Shown here one piece after another: positions 1-6,050 of a DNA stretch of 6,050 nt. Source of the DNA: Zoogloeaceae bacterium (GTDB lineage: Bacteria; Pseudomonadota; Gammaproteobacteria; Burkholderiales; Rhodocyclaceae); assembly GCA_031281985.1 (NCBI GenBank), contig JAITEO010000224.1, forward strand, positions 1 to 6,050, given 5' to 3'. The stretch's first letter is position 1. Every line of letters starts with the position of its first letter. Under the pieces are notes generated by a model, which was not told the DNA's origin, did not search any database, and saw nothing but the letters and a program-made list of their open reading frames with translations. The position numbers were made by a program, and so were the translations under genes.

Positions 1-417
1 CAGGGCGGAAAAAACATTGGGACGGCCTTCCGGATCGTCGCGGGAGACAATCTCGCCCTCCGGTTTGTGATAGAGCAGAACACGCGGCAGGCGCGTGGAA
101 AAATGCAGGGACACCAGCTTGCCATCCACCTTCACCCGATCCTTGGGGCCGACGCGCATGCCGGTCTTCGCCGGTTGCTGGTTGACCTCCACCCGTCCGG
201 CGGCAATCCATTCCTCTATCGCTCGCCGCGATCCCAGCCCCGCCTGCGCCAGCACCTTGTGCAGCCGCTCACTGGCGACCGGCTCGACAGGCGGCGCGAC
301 AGGCGCATGTCGCGCCGCGCCCCGGCGACCACGCCGTTCCCGCTCCTCCGGCATGGCGTCGCGGCGCGCGGCGGGGTGGGGAGAAGGAGAACGAAAGGGT
401 GTTTTTTTAGGGCGCAT
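1..417 (-). CDS. rluB: 23S rRNA pseudouridine synthase RluB, N-terminal part (runs off window)
   Basis: The first 139 residues of an RsuA/RluB-family pseudouridine synthase are present; the 3' end lies beyond base 1. RluB converts one uridine of 23S rRNA (U2605 in E. coli numbering) to pseudouridine during ribosome assembly. Residues 1-48 are an Arg/Pro-rich, low-complexity extension. Residues about 50-103 form an S4 RNA-binding domain, recognisable from [20 protein letters not shown] and the VxVDG strand. The catalytic domain begins with [20 protein letters not shown] at about 112. The catalytic aspartate motif lies outside the window, so activity cannot be judged. The ATG at 415-417 has a GGAG seven bases upstream and overlaps the scpB stop by 11 nt in another frame, suggesting translational coupling. 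A run of seven A residues (402-408) falls in codons 4-6. RluB rather than RsuA or RluE is inferred from the S4 domain plus the scpB neighbour. Confidence 0.93.
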   Translation of the reverse strand, partial: MRPKKTPFRSPSPHPAARRDAMPEERERRGRRGAARHAPVAPPVEPVASERLHKVLAQAGLGSRRAIEEWIAAGRVEVNQQPAKTGMRVGPKDRVKVDGKLVSLHFSTRLPRVLLYHKPEGEIVSRDDPEGRPNVFSAL

Positions 418-970
418 CGGCAGGCTCCAGCAGTTTGGGTTGCAAGGCGGCGGCTTCCAGCGCGGGCAGTTCGCTTATGGCCAAGAGACCCAGATCATCG
501 AGGAATTTGCGGGTGGTGGCGTAGAGCGCTGGACGCCCCAGCGTTTCGCGGTGGCCGACCACGTCGATCCAGCCGCGTTCTTCCAGCGCGCGGATGGCGT
601 TGGTATTGACGGCGACGCCGCGAATCTCCTCGATGTCGCCGCGCGTCACCGGTTGCCGGTAGGCGATGATCGCCAGCGTTTCCAGCACGGCGCGCGAGTA
701 TTTGGGCGGTCTTTCCGGACTCAGGCGTTCCAGGTAGGGCATGTATTCGGCGCGGGTGCGCAAGCGCCAGCCGGAAGCCAGCCGCACCAGTTCCGCCGGA
801 CGCTCCTGCCAGGCCGCCTGCAATTCCTCCAGGCATTTGCGCAACAGTTCGTCGCCCAGTTCGTCACGCAGTTCGCCCTCGAACATCTTTTTCATGTCCG
901 CCAGCGAGAGCGGCTCCTGTGCTGCCAACAGCGCCGCTTCCAGCGTCGATTTGAGCTTAGGTACGTCCAT
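407..970 (-). CDS. scpB: Chromosome segregation and condensation protein ScpB
   Basis: This is a complete 187-residue ScpB, a usual length for the family. ScpB dimers bind the kleisin ScpA and, with Smc, form the bacterial condensin that compacts and segregates the chromosome in the cytoplasm. The family's two winged-helix domains are visible. The first is at about residues 5-75. The second is at about 90-165 and contains the signature [20 protein letters not shown] (about 96-115), followed by [18 protein letters not shown] near 145-162. The tail is short and acidic. The frame stays open upstream to 1138, but that part lies inside scpA. The ATG at 968-970 was chosen because it gives the normal family N-terminus, has a purine-rich AAGAAGAGAAG just before it, and overlaps the scpA end by 14 nt. 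The TAA stop (407-409) overlaps the rluB start. Transcription probably comes from upstream of scpA. Confidence 0.95.
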   Translation of the reverse strand: MDVPKLKSTLEAALLAAQEPLSLADMKKMFEGELRDELGDELLRKCLEELQAAWQERPAELVRLASGWRLRTRAEYMPYLERLSPERPPKYSRAVLETLAIIAYRQPVTRGDIEEIRGVAVNTNAIRALEERGWIDVVGHRETLGRPALYATTRKFLDDLGLLAISELPALEAAALQPKLLEPADAP

Positions 971-1814
971 TCTTCTCTTCTTGGTTACGCGCCGTCTGGC
1001 GAATGTAGATGGGACAAAACGCTTCCACCTGGACGATTTCCACCAGGCGTTCGCGCGCCAGTTCCAGCATGGCGATGAAATGCACGACCAATACCGGCGC
1101 GCCCAACAGCGGGTCGAACAGGCGCTCGAACGCGACATGCCCGCCCTGCGCCTGCAAAAAGCGCAGGATGATCCCCATGTGTTCGCGCACGGAAAGCGCC
1201 TCGCGCGTGATCTGGTGATGCGTGTGCAATTTACATTGGCGCAGGATGTCGCGCCAGGCGTTCTGCAGGTCTTCCAGGGTAACGCTGGGATAGTGTTGGG
1301 TCAGGCTTTTTTCGACCCAGGTTTCCACCCAGAGAAAATCCCGTCCGGCCTGTTTCAACCGATCGATTTTCTGCGCGGCGAGCTTGATCTGCTCGTATTC
1401 CACCAGACGACGCACCAGTTCCGCGCGCGGGTCCGCCACATCTTCGTCGTCCGCCGCACGAGGACGGGGCAGCAACATGCGCGACTTGATTTCTATCAGC
1501 ATGGCCGCCATCACCAGGTATTCGGCAGCCAGTTCGAGATTCCGGGCGCGCATGGCTTCGACATAATCCAGGTACTGCCGCGTCAGCGGCGCCATGGGAA
1601 TATCGAGAATATCGACATTGGCCTTGCGAATCAGGTAGAGCAGCAGATCCAGCGGCCCCTCGAACGCTTCCAGCATGACTTCCAGCGCGTCCGGCGGGAT
1701 ATACAGGTCGCGCGGCATCTCGATGAGCGGCTGCCCATAGATGCGCGCCTGAGCCGGCACAGCCTCCGCCTCGCCCTCTGCCCCTTCCACCTTCGCCAAC
1801 ACAAACGCGCTCAT
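957..1814 (-). CDS. scpA: Chromosome segregation and condensation protein ScpA (kleisin)
   Basis: ScpA is the kleisin of the Smc-ScpAB condensin; it bridges the Smc heads and recruits ScpB. The 285-residue frame has the family's N-terminal block [20 protein letters not shown] (about 51-70), which binds the Smc neck. Next comes the helix pair around [20 protein letters not shown] (about 93-112), an acidic linker near 120-130, the central ScpB-binding region, and a C-terminal winged helix (about 205-270, [14 protein letters not shown]) that contacts the Smc cap. Residues 1-33 precede the conserved core and look unstructured. The ATG at 1812-1814 follows GGAAAGAGG and is preferred. In-frame GTG codons at 1839-1841 and 1836-1838 would add nine or eight residues with no better ribosome binding site. 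The gene ends in TAA inside the scpB start region (14-nt overlap). It is the first gene of the scpA-scpB-rluB unit. Confidence 0.94.
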   Translation of the reverse strand: MSAFVLAKVEGAEGEAEAVPAQARIYGQPLIEMPRDLYIPPDALEVMLEAFEGPLDLLLYLIRKANVDILDIPMAPLTRQYLDYVEAMRARNLELAAEYLVMAAMLIEIKSRMLLPRPRAADDEDVADPRAELVRRLVEYEQIKLAAQKIDRLKQAGRDFLWVETWVEKSLTQHYPSVTLEDLQNAWRDILRQCKLHTHHQITREALSVREHMGIILRFLQAQGGHVAFERLFDPLLGAPVLVVHFIAMLELARERLVEIVQVEAFCPIYIRQTARNQEEKNGRT

Positions 1815-1999
1815 CCGCCTCTTTCCATACCGCCGCACCACGCAACGGAAAACGGTAGATGATAGCCTGAATCGGGGAGGGATAGAAGACTGACGGACGG
1901 TCAGGAGTGCGATTAAAAGTGGAGGAAAAACCTTGCCCTGTAGTGCCTCAATGCCGGAGACGAATCAGCGGCAAAAGGGGGCATCTGGAGGGAAAGGAT
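1815..1999. other. Intergenic region between the TPR gene and scpA
   Basis: This 185-nt gap holds no convincing gene. Reading the minus strand after the TPR-gene stop, there is a weak hairpin at 1952-1973 (5-bp stem TGCCG/CGGCA, 12-nt loop), followed about 20 nt later by a run of five T (1925-1929). That is too far away for a classic intrinsic terminator. A second small inverted repeat lies at 1890-1904 (CTGAC, loop, GTCAG). The candidate scpA -10 box lies nearest scpA. Some transcription stop for the TPR gene is expected here, but the sequence does not show a strong one. Confidence 0.4.
1859..1864 (-). promoter_or_regulatory. Candidate -10 element for the scpA-scpB-rluB operon
   Basis: On the minus strand the hexamer TATCAT matches the sigma-70 -10 consensus at five of six positions. 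It sits about 45 nt upstream of the scpA ATG, giving an expected leader of roughly 35-40 nt. No good -35 hexamer is present at 16-18 nt spacing (TTCTAT at 17 nt is poor). The call therefore rests on one box and its position in the only gap upstream of scpA. Confidence 0.35.
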
Positions 2000-3487
2000 T
2001 CATGGTTGAATCTCCGGTTTCTTTTCTTCTTCAGGGGCTGCATACCTATCCAGAAGTTTTTTGACTGCCGGATCGTTTTCGTCTCCATAAAGCGCCTTGA
2101 TCGCGGCCTCGAGTTTTTCGATGTTGGACTGCCTGGCTCTTGCCAACGCCTCGTTGTAATCGGGTGTGTAGGACCTTGGCGCTCCTGAGAGCGCTGAAAA
2201 TAACGCGGTGTTCGCGGCGGTGGTGCGATGGAACGCTTCACTTTCATACAGGCGCTTTTTATCGTACAGGATCAACCCGGTGACGGCTCCCTTGAAACCA
2301 GCACGCCCCAGCTTCATGAAATTGTCGACATCATCGAGTATTTCGCCATCTTTTTCATCGAAACCGGTCATGCTTTTTTCGGTTTCCTGTTTGCTTTTAC
2401 CCTGGAGGAATGCTTTCCTGCGATGCATGACGTCATGGAACTCATTGAACGCGCCCCAGTTATTCTCAATGGCATCATAGATGTCCATCGCGGCGCGTTT
2501 TTTCCCTTTCTGGACAAGGTCGTCCGCCTGAAACAAGAAGGCCGTCATCATCGTTGCGGCAATGGCTTCATCGTTTCCAGTCCGGGCGATTTCGTCAATG
2601 AACGCGTCTGCCTCGGCAGCTTTCGTTGATGCGTTTTTGTAGAGGATTTCCTTGATGGTCTTGCTGACCCAATCCTTGGTTTCGTTACTATCCTCCTCAT
2701 CGCTGAAGATTGCGATGTCTTTGTATACATCCAAGGCTTCGGCAATCTGTTCACGTTTGGAATATATCTGGCTCTTATAGAATAGAATTCTGGCGATTTG
2801 CGCAGAAATCGCTTCGTCACCCGTATGAGACCAACGAATGGTCTCATTCCCAAAAATCTCCAAAATCCTGTCGAACGTCCTGATTGCATCATCGGGCTTG
2901 TGTTGCTCATCCAGTAACGCCACGCTTTGGTCAACCTGTTTCTTCACCAGTATGGCGGCCTCTGCGAGACCGGCTGCGTCACTTTTCTCCCATTCTTCTT
3001 TGCCGAAGCGAGCCATTTGACTGTACACCGTCATGGCTTCATCAAGTTTGCCCTGGCTTTCCAATATGGAAGCCTTGACTGCGAGCGCCTCGGGGATAAG
3101 GCTCTGTGCCGCGCGATTTTGGTAAAACCGCCGCTCAAGCGCTTCAAGAACAGCGATTGCCTCTTCGTCCTGACCTTGCGCCTTGAGTTCATTACCCCGC
3201 GCAACAAGCGCCTCGGCGAACGCTTTGTCGAAAAGTTGCGCTTTTTCGTCATTGAAAAACCCCGGTCGTTCGCCGTAAACCTCCGCGGCTTCCTGGATTC
3301 TGCCTGCCTGCACCAGCGCTTTTCCTGTTTCCAGCACTCGGGTTGTTTCCTTGTCGATGTAGAAACCGTAACCCAGCATACCCAGGATGATGACCGCTAC
3401 GAACGTTACGATCCCGGCGGTGACCTGCAACGTTCGCCGCCGTGATGGATTCACCACTTCCTGCCGCGCATTCGACGTTTCGGTCAT
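2000..3487 (-). CDS. Membrane-anchored protein with TPR-like repeats, unknown function
   Basis: I do not recognise this 495-residue protein. Residues 1-19 are polar and end in RRR. A single hydrophobic segment follows at about 20-44 (core VTFVAVIILGMLGYGFYI). By the positive-inside rule the basic N-terminus should stay in the cytoplasm and the rest project into the periplasm; no signal-peptide cleavage site is evident. The remainder is helical and acidic, with several TPR-like units of the form L-x-x-G-x-x-x-E-A-x-x-x-Y. They lie at about 52-72, 92-122, 133-163, 232-262 and 313-343; the clearest reads ASILESQGKLDEAMTVYSQM. The last ~120 residues are less repetitive and end in an E/K-rich tail. 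The ATG at 3485-3487 has a weak GGA upstream. The gene follows the small membrane-protein gene after 33 nt and probably shares its transcript. GC is clearly lower than in scpAB and nrdJ. A scaffold role is inferred only from the repeats. Confidence 0.82.
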   Translation of the reverse strand: MTETSNARQEVVNPSRRRTLQVTAGIVTFVAVIILGMLGYGFYIDKETTRVLETGKALVQAGRIQEAAEVYGERPGFFNDEKAQLFDKAFAEALVARGNELKAQGQDEEAIAVLEALERRFYQNRAAQSLIPEALAVKASILESQGKLDEAMTVYSQMARFGKEEWEKSDAAGLAEAAILVKKQVDQSVALLDEQHKPDDAIRTFDRILEIFGNETIRWSHTGDEAISAQIARILFYKSQIYSKREQIAEALDVYKDIAIFSDEEDSNETKDWVSKTIKEILYKNASTKAAEADAFIDEIARTGNDEAIAATMMTAFLFQADDLVQKGKKRAAMDIYDAIENNWGAFNEFHDVMHRRKAFLQGKSKQETEKSMTGFDEKDGEILDDVDNFMKLGRAGFKGAVTGLILYDKKRLYESEAFHRTTAANTALFSALSGAPRSYTPDYNEALARARQSNIEKLEAAIKALYGDENDPAVKKLLDRYAAPEEEKKPEIQP

Positions 3488-3520
3488 TTATGTTCCGTGA
3501 ATCAGTCGTGTCGGGAAAAC

Positions 3521-3853
3521 TCATGCGGATGGCGGGGGCGAGTCGCCATCGGTTGCCGCGAGTTGCCGGCGTGCATCAAGATCGCCTTTCAATTGATCCA
3601 TCGCCATCATTTTCCTCGCCCCGAAAATGGCAACCAGCCCCAACGGAACGAACAGGACTGAGCCAGCGATCACCATGATTGCTCCGGGTTTCTTGGCGCC
3701 AGTGGCATTCACGACCAGACCCAGTGCGGCAATGGCCCAGGATAACCAGATGATGCTCACCAGTACCGGCATATGCATCTCCGACATGAGCCTATCGGAA
3801 AAACCGAGGGCGGCAAGAAATTCCAGCGCAACGCCAATAGCTGCCAAAAGCAT
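3521..3853 (-). CDS. Small three-helix membrane protein, unknown function
   Basis: This 110-residue protein is not one I recognise. Three hydrophobic stretches fit transmembrane helices: about residues 1-18, 29-50 (VLVSIIWLSWAIAALGLVV) and 57-78 (GAIMVIAGSVLFVPLGLVAI). The first connecting loop carries Asp/Arg/Glu, the second carries AKKPG, and the C-terminal ~30 residues form a charged soluble tail ending in a Pro/Ser-rich stretch. No catalytic residues or metal-binding motifs are apparent. The start is well supported: ATG at 3851-3853 is preceded by GGGAG with seven bases between. It is the first gene of a probable two-gene unit, with the TPR protein starting 33 nt after its stop. Pairing of a small integral membrane protein with a membrane-anchored repeat protein suggests they act together, but this is inference. 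Confidence 0.75.
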   Translation of the reverse strand: MLLAAIGVALEFLAALGFSDRLMSEMHMPVLVSIIWLSWAIAALGLVVNATGAKKPGAIMVIAGSVLFVPLGLVAIFGARKMMAMDQLKGDLDARRQLAATDGDSPPPSA

Positions 3854-3917
3854 TGTTTTCTCCCATCAGATGAAAATCGGTGATTCGATTACGATGGCAA
3901 AGTATCTCATATTTCGT

Positions 3918-3926
3918 TGGTATAAT
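3918..3926 (+). promoter_or_regulatory. Extended -10 promoter element facing nrdJ (antisense)
   Basis: The plus strand reads TGGTATAAT, a perfect TATAAT with the TGn of an extended -10 element. A start near 3933 would be expected. No good -35 is found at 17 nt (CAAAGT); TGGCAA lies at a 20-nt spacing, and extended -10 promoters can work without a -35. There is no plausible plus-strand gene downstream. Any transcript would first form the hairpin at 3947-3970 and then run antisense to the nrdJ 3' end. It may also be chance in an AT-rich gap. Confidence 0.35.
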
Positions 3927-3946
3927 GCGCGTCCATTCAGAACGCA

Positions 3947-3970
3947 GGGGCGCGGAGAATGCCGCGCTCC
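3947..3970. other. GC-rich hairpin downstream of nrdJ
   Basis: This inverted repeat has 9-nt arms (3947-3955 and 3962-3970) around a 6-nt loop. In plus-strand RNA all nine positions pair, one of them as G-U. In minus-strand RNA the same position is an A-C mismatch. It starts 9 nt beyond the nrdJ stop, where a terminator would be expected, but neither side is followed by a T run. It is therefore at best a weak or Rho-assisted terminator, or a 3'-end stabilising stem, for nrdJ. Alternatively it is the 5' hairpin of an antisense RNA. Confidence 0.35.
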
Positions 3971-3979
3971 TACGCCTAT

Positions 3980-5974
3980 CTACCCGCAGCTTCCCACCGC
4001 GCCGCAGGCGGTGCAGAAGTCGCAGCCGTCTTTTTTGATCATCGTGTAGTTGCCGCATTCGCCGCAGAGTTTGCCCTGGGTGGGCAGCACCTTGTTTCTT
4101 GCCGGGTCTTCTGGAGCTTCGAGGATGCCCATTTGTTGCAGGGGGAGGCCGGTTTCGTCGAGGATGCCGAGCATGGCGTAGCGATGGATGATGAGGCGGG
4201 CGATGTAGGCGACGGTGGAAGGGAAGGTCTGCTGCTTTCTGGAGCCGGGAACATGCGCCATGAAGTCGCCCAGCGGTTCCGGGTAGTCGAGCAGCTTTCT
4301 CAGCTTCATGCCGATCCAGGCGGGATCCAGCACGCGCATGTCGAGGGACAGGAGCTTACACAGGCCATCCAGGGCGCGCGGGTAATTGCCGGAAAGCCAC
4401 ATGGAATAGGGGCGCGTCACGCCGTCGGGCAGGGCGATTTCCTTCAGTCCCAGGACGAAATCCTCGTTGGTGGAAGGATTGCGGATGTCCACCGTCCAGG
4501 AAAGGGTGCCGTCGGTGCCGGTCTTGGGTTCCTTGGCGGAAAAGAGGGCGTCGACCACGGGCGTGGCGCTCTTGTGCTGGAACGCGCCCAGTTGTTCGCA
4601 ACGCCAGAGGATGACCTGCGCCATGGCGGAGACGACGGAAGGCACGCGCTTCTTTTCGCCGTGCGGCGGCATGGGCGCTTCGAAGGAATCGCCGGGGGTC
4701 TTGGCGAGGCTCTCCAGCTTCATCTGCAGCCAGTCGCGGTCATTGGCGCGCATGTCCATGGAAAGCGTCTTGGCGACCGCGCCCAGTCCGCGCGGTTCGG
4801 CGGGGCCGTTGGCCCAGACCTCGAAGGGCCAGGCGCGGCCTTCCGGTTCGACGTGGCCGATGAACAGCGCAAACCGGCCGATGGGCGAATCCAGCATGTA
4901 CGTCCAGCAGAGGTTGCCCTCGGGCAGGCTGGGACGCCCCGGCCAGCGGAGGCTGGCGAGCACGGGCGCGGGCAGGTGCTTGATGGAAAGCCGCCGGTTG
5001 GCGTCGGAGACGAAATCCTGCGGCGATTTCCTGGCGGCGTCCTCGCTTTCCGCCTTGGGCGGCTCCACGGAGAGCACCGCGCCGAGTATGCTGTTCGGGC
5101 GATAGGTTGCCAGTCCCTTCAGGCCGGCCTTCCAGGCGTCCATGTACAGATCCTGGAAGTCGGCATAGGGGTAGTCGGCGGGGACATTGACCGTCTTGGA
5201 GATGGAGGTGTCGATATAGGGCGCGACGGCGGCCACCATGTCCTTGTGCGCGGCGGCGGAAATTTCCAGCGCGGTGACGAAGTAATCGGGCAGTTTCTCG
5301 ATGTCGCCGCCCATGTGCCGGTACAGCCGCCAGGCGTAATCCTCGACCGAATGTTCCTTGATGGTGCCATCCTGCATGCGCTTCTTGCGGCTGTACGTCC
5401 AGGAAAACGGCGGCTCGATGCCGTTGGAGGCGTTGTCGGCAAAGGCGAGCGAAATGGTGCCGGTGGGGGCGATGGATAAAAGATGCGAGTTTCTCAACCC
5501 GTGTTCGCGGATCTGTCCCTTGATTTCGGAAGGCAGGCGCGAGGCGAAATTGCCGCCGGAAAGATACAGTTCGGCGTTGAAGAGCGGGAACGCGCCGCGC
5601 TCGCGCGCCAGTTCCACGGAATGCAGGTAGGCGGTATCGCGCATGAATTCGCTGATGCGGGCTGCGAAGGCGCGGGCTTCCGCGCGGTCATAGCGCAGCC
5701 GCAGCATGACGAGCGCGTCGCCCAGTCCGGTGAATCCCAGCCCGATGCGGCGCTTGTTGGCGGCTTCGTTGCTTTGCTGGGCGAGCGGCCAGTGGGTTGC
5801 GTCCAGGACGTTGTCCAGCATGCGGATGGAAACGCGGATGACTTCGGAGAAGGCGTCGAAGTCGAATTCCGCCTGTTCGGAGAAGGGATCATGGATGAAC
5901 AGCGTCAGGTTGATGGAACCCAGGCAGCAACAGCCGTAGGGCGGCAGCGGCTGTTCGGCGCTGGGGTTGGTGGC
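3980..5974 (-). CDS. nrdJ: NrdJ, adenosylcobalamin-dependent ribonucleotide reductase (class II), C-terminal portion after an in-frame stop
   Basis: This open frame of 664 codons begins immediately after an in-frame TAG. The first ATG in it is at 5819-5821 and would give 613 residues. Class II reductases reduce ribonucleotides to deoxyribonucleotides with a B12-derived thiyl radical and no oxygen requirement. Family marks in order: ATNPSAEQPLPPYG then a CCC-LGSINL segment (the redox cysteine position is kept), RRIGLGFTGLGDA, the phosphate-loop APTGTISL (5447-5470), IDTSISKTVNVPADYP, and WKAGLKGLATYRPN. A C-terminal region follows with two related ~83-residue repeats (4580-4828 and 4163-4411) and a cysteine-rich tail (CxxC near 4060, then CDFCTACG and final SCG). 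The normally essential cysteine in NPC-x-E is serine here (5960-5962). Restarting at 5821 would lose the whole finger loop, so an independent enzyme is unlikely. Family identity is certain; function of this copy is doubtful. The true stop is TAG at 3980-3982. Confidence 0.9.
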   Translation of the reverse strand, partial: ATNPSAEQPLPPYGCCCLGSINLTLFIHDPFSEQAEFDFDAFSEVIRVSIRMLDNVLDATHWPLAQQSNEAANKRRIGLGFTGLGDALVMLRLRYDRAEARAFAARISEFMRDTAYLHSVELARERGAFPLFNAELYLSGGNFASRLPSEIKGQIREHGLRNSHLLSIAPTGTISLAFADNASNGIEPPFSWTYSRKKRMQDGTIKEHSVEDYAWRLYRHMGGDIEKLPDYFVTALEISAAAHKDMVAAVAPYIDTSISKTVNVPADYPYADFQDLYMDAWKAGLKGLATYRPNSILGAVLSVEPPKAESEDAARKSPQDFVSDANRRLSIKHLPAPVLASLRWPGRPSLPEGNLCWTYMLDSPIGRFALFIGHVEPEGRAWPFEVWANGPAEPRGLGAVAKTLSMDMRANDRDWLQMKLESLAKTPGDSFEAPMPPHGEKKRVPSVVSAMAQVILWRCEQLGAFQHKSATPVVDALFSAKEPKTGTDGTLSWTVDIRNPSTNEDFVLGLKEIALPDGVTRPYSMWLSGNYPRALDGLCKLLSLDMRVLDPAWIGMKLRKLLDYPEPLGDFMAHVPGSRKQQTFPSTVAYIARLIIHRYAMLGILDETGLPLQQMGILEAPEDPARNKVLPTQGKLCGECGNYTMIKKDGCDFCTACGAVGSCG

Positions 5975-6050
5975 CTAGATCATCTCGCTATAGTTGAGGT
6001 TGTTGTCCCGGTTCATGCGATCGAGTAACAGGATGCCGGTTTCTGCGTGG
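5975..6050 (-). pseudogene. nrdJ: nrdJ 5' side fragment ending at premature TAG
   Basis: This is the upstream part of the same nrdJ frame, cut by the window edge. The 24 visible codons read through LLLDRMNRDNNLNYSEMI, the class II reductase segment that leads into the active-site loop, and then hit TAG at 5975-5977. The frame on both sides of the TAG is identical and the protein similarity continues without a gap, so a base substitution is indicated rather than a frameshift; a former CAG, GAG or AAG codon fits. The N-terminal part of the enzyme, which I expect to be a few hundred residues, lies beyond 6050. I call the locus a likely pseudogene, with sequencing error or stop readthrough as the alternatives. 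Confidence 0.7.

Noticed and set aside
95..1078. 327-codon plus-strand open frame across rluB and scpB
   Set aside because: It is antisense to two well-identified genes and its composition (Arg, Gln, Phe-rich) has no domain logic.
971..1138. 56-codon upstream extension of the scpB frame
   Set aside because: It lies wholly inside scpA, reads as Ser/Arg/Trp-rich noise and is not part of the ScpB family N-terminus.
741..1862. 373-codon plus-strand open frame opposite scpA and scpB
   Set aside because: It mirrors scpA/scpB. The minus-strand products carry the family signatures and the ribosome binding sites.
1890..1904. CTGAC...GTCAG inverted repeat as an operator or terminator
   Set aside because: Only five base pairs, no T run on either side and no match to a binding site I know; it is within chance expectation.
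3959..5479. 506-codon plus-strand open frame opposite nrdJ, preceded by a GGAG and the TATAAT element
   Set aside because: Its product is Gly/His/Arg/Val-rich with no recognisable domain, and it lies fully antisense to a gene with clear family motifs. Long antisense frames are expected in high-GC coding DNA. The upstream signals are probably coincidence, or belong to a non-coding transcript.
5960..5977. Intein or group I intron insertion at the NrdJ active-site loop, a known intein hot spot
   Set aside because: The host protein sequence continues on both sides of the TAG with no inserted sequence, so there is no intein or intron in the visible part.
5975..5977. TAG decoded as pyrrolysine
   Set aside because: No pyrrolysine genes are visible, the same gene ends with TAG, and class II reductases are not known pyrrolysine proteins. 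The nearby loss of the catalytic Cys fits decay better.

Overview
The window looks like a chromosomal segment of a high-GC proteobacterium, most likely a betaproteobacterium. This is an inference from the scpA-scpB-rluB gene order, the presence of a class II (B12-dependent) ribonucleotide reductase and the high GC of the flanking genes. Every convincing gene lies on the minus strand, so the biological order runs from high to low coordinates.

Layout in transcriptional order. (1) 6050-3980 holds the 3' two thirds of nrdJ, the adenosylcobalamin-dependent ribonucleotide reductase. Its reading frame is broken by an in-frame TAG at 5975-5977. Five codons further on, the catalytic N-x-C-x-E motif reads N-P-S-A-E, so the thiyl-radical cysteine is replaced by serine. 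The remaining 664 codons are intact, including the phosphate-loop motif, two tandem C-terminal repeats and a cysteine-rich tail. (2) 3979-3854 is a short gap. It carries a plus-strand extended -10 element and a GC-rich hairpin, both pointing back at the nrdJ 3' end. (3) 3853-2000 holds two genes that I do not recognise: a 110-residue three-helix membrane protein, then a 495-residue protein with one N-terminal membrane anchor and TPR-like repeats. They are probably co-transcribed. Sampled stretches in the TPR gene are about 45-47% GC and one in the membrane-protein gene is about 55%, against about 63-75% in samples from the flanking genes. (4) 1999-1815 is an intergenic region with a candidate scpA promoter. 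(5) 1814-1 holds scpA, scpB and the 5' part of rluB. These are joined by 14-nt and 11-nt overlaps, as expected of a translationally coupled operon.

Functionally, ScpA and ScpB are the kleisin and winged-helix subunits of the Smc-ScpAB condensin that organises and segregates the chromosome. RluB pseudouridylates 23S rRNA and is a frequent neighbour of scpB. NrdJ would make deoxynucleotides independently of oxygen, but this copy looks inactive as read. The two middle genes may work together at the inner membrane, and nothing in their sequence says at what. The points most worth checking are the double lesion in nrdJ and the uncharacterised low-GC gene pair.
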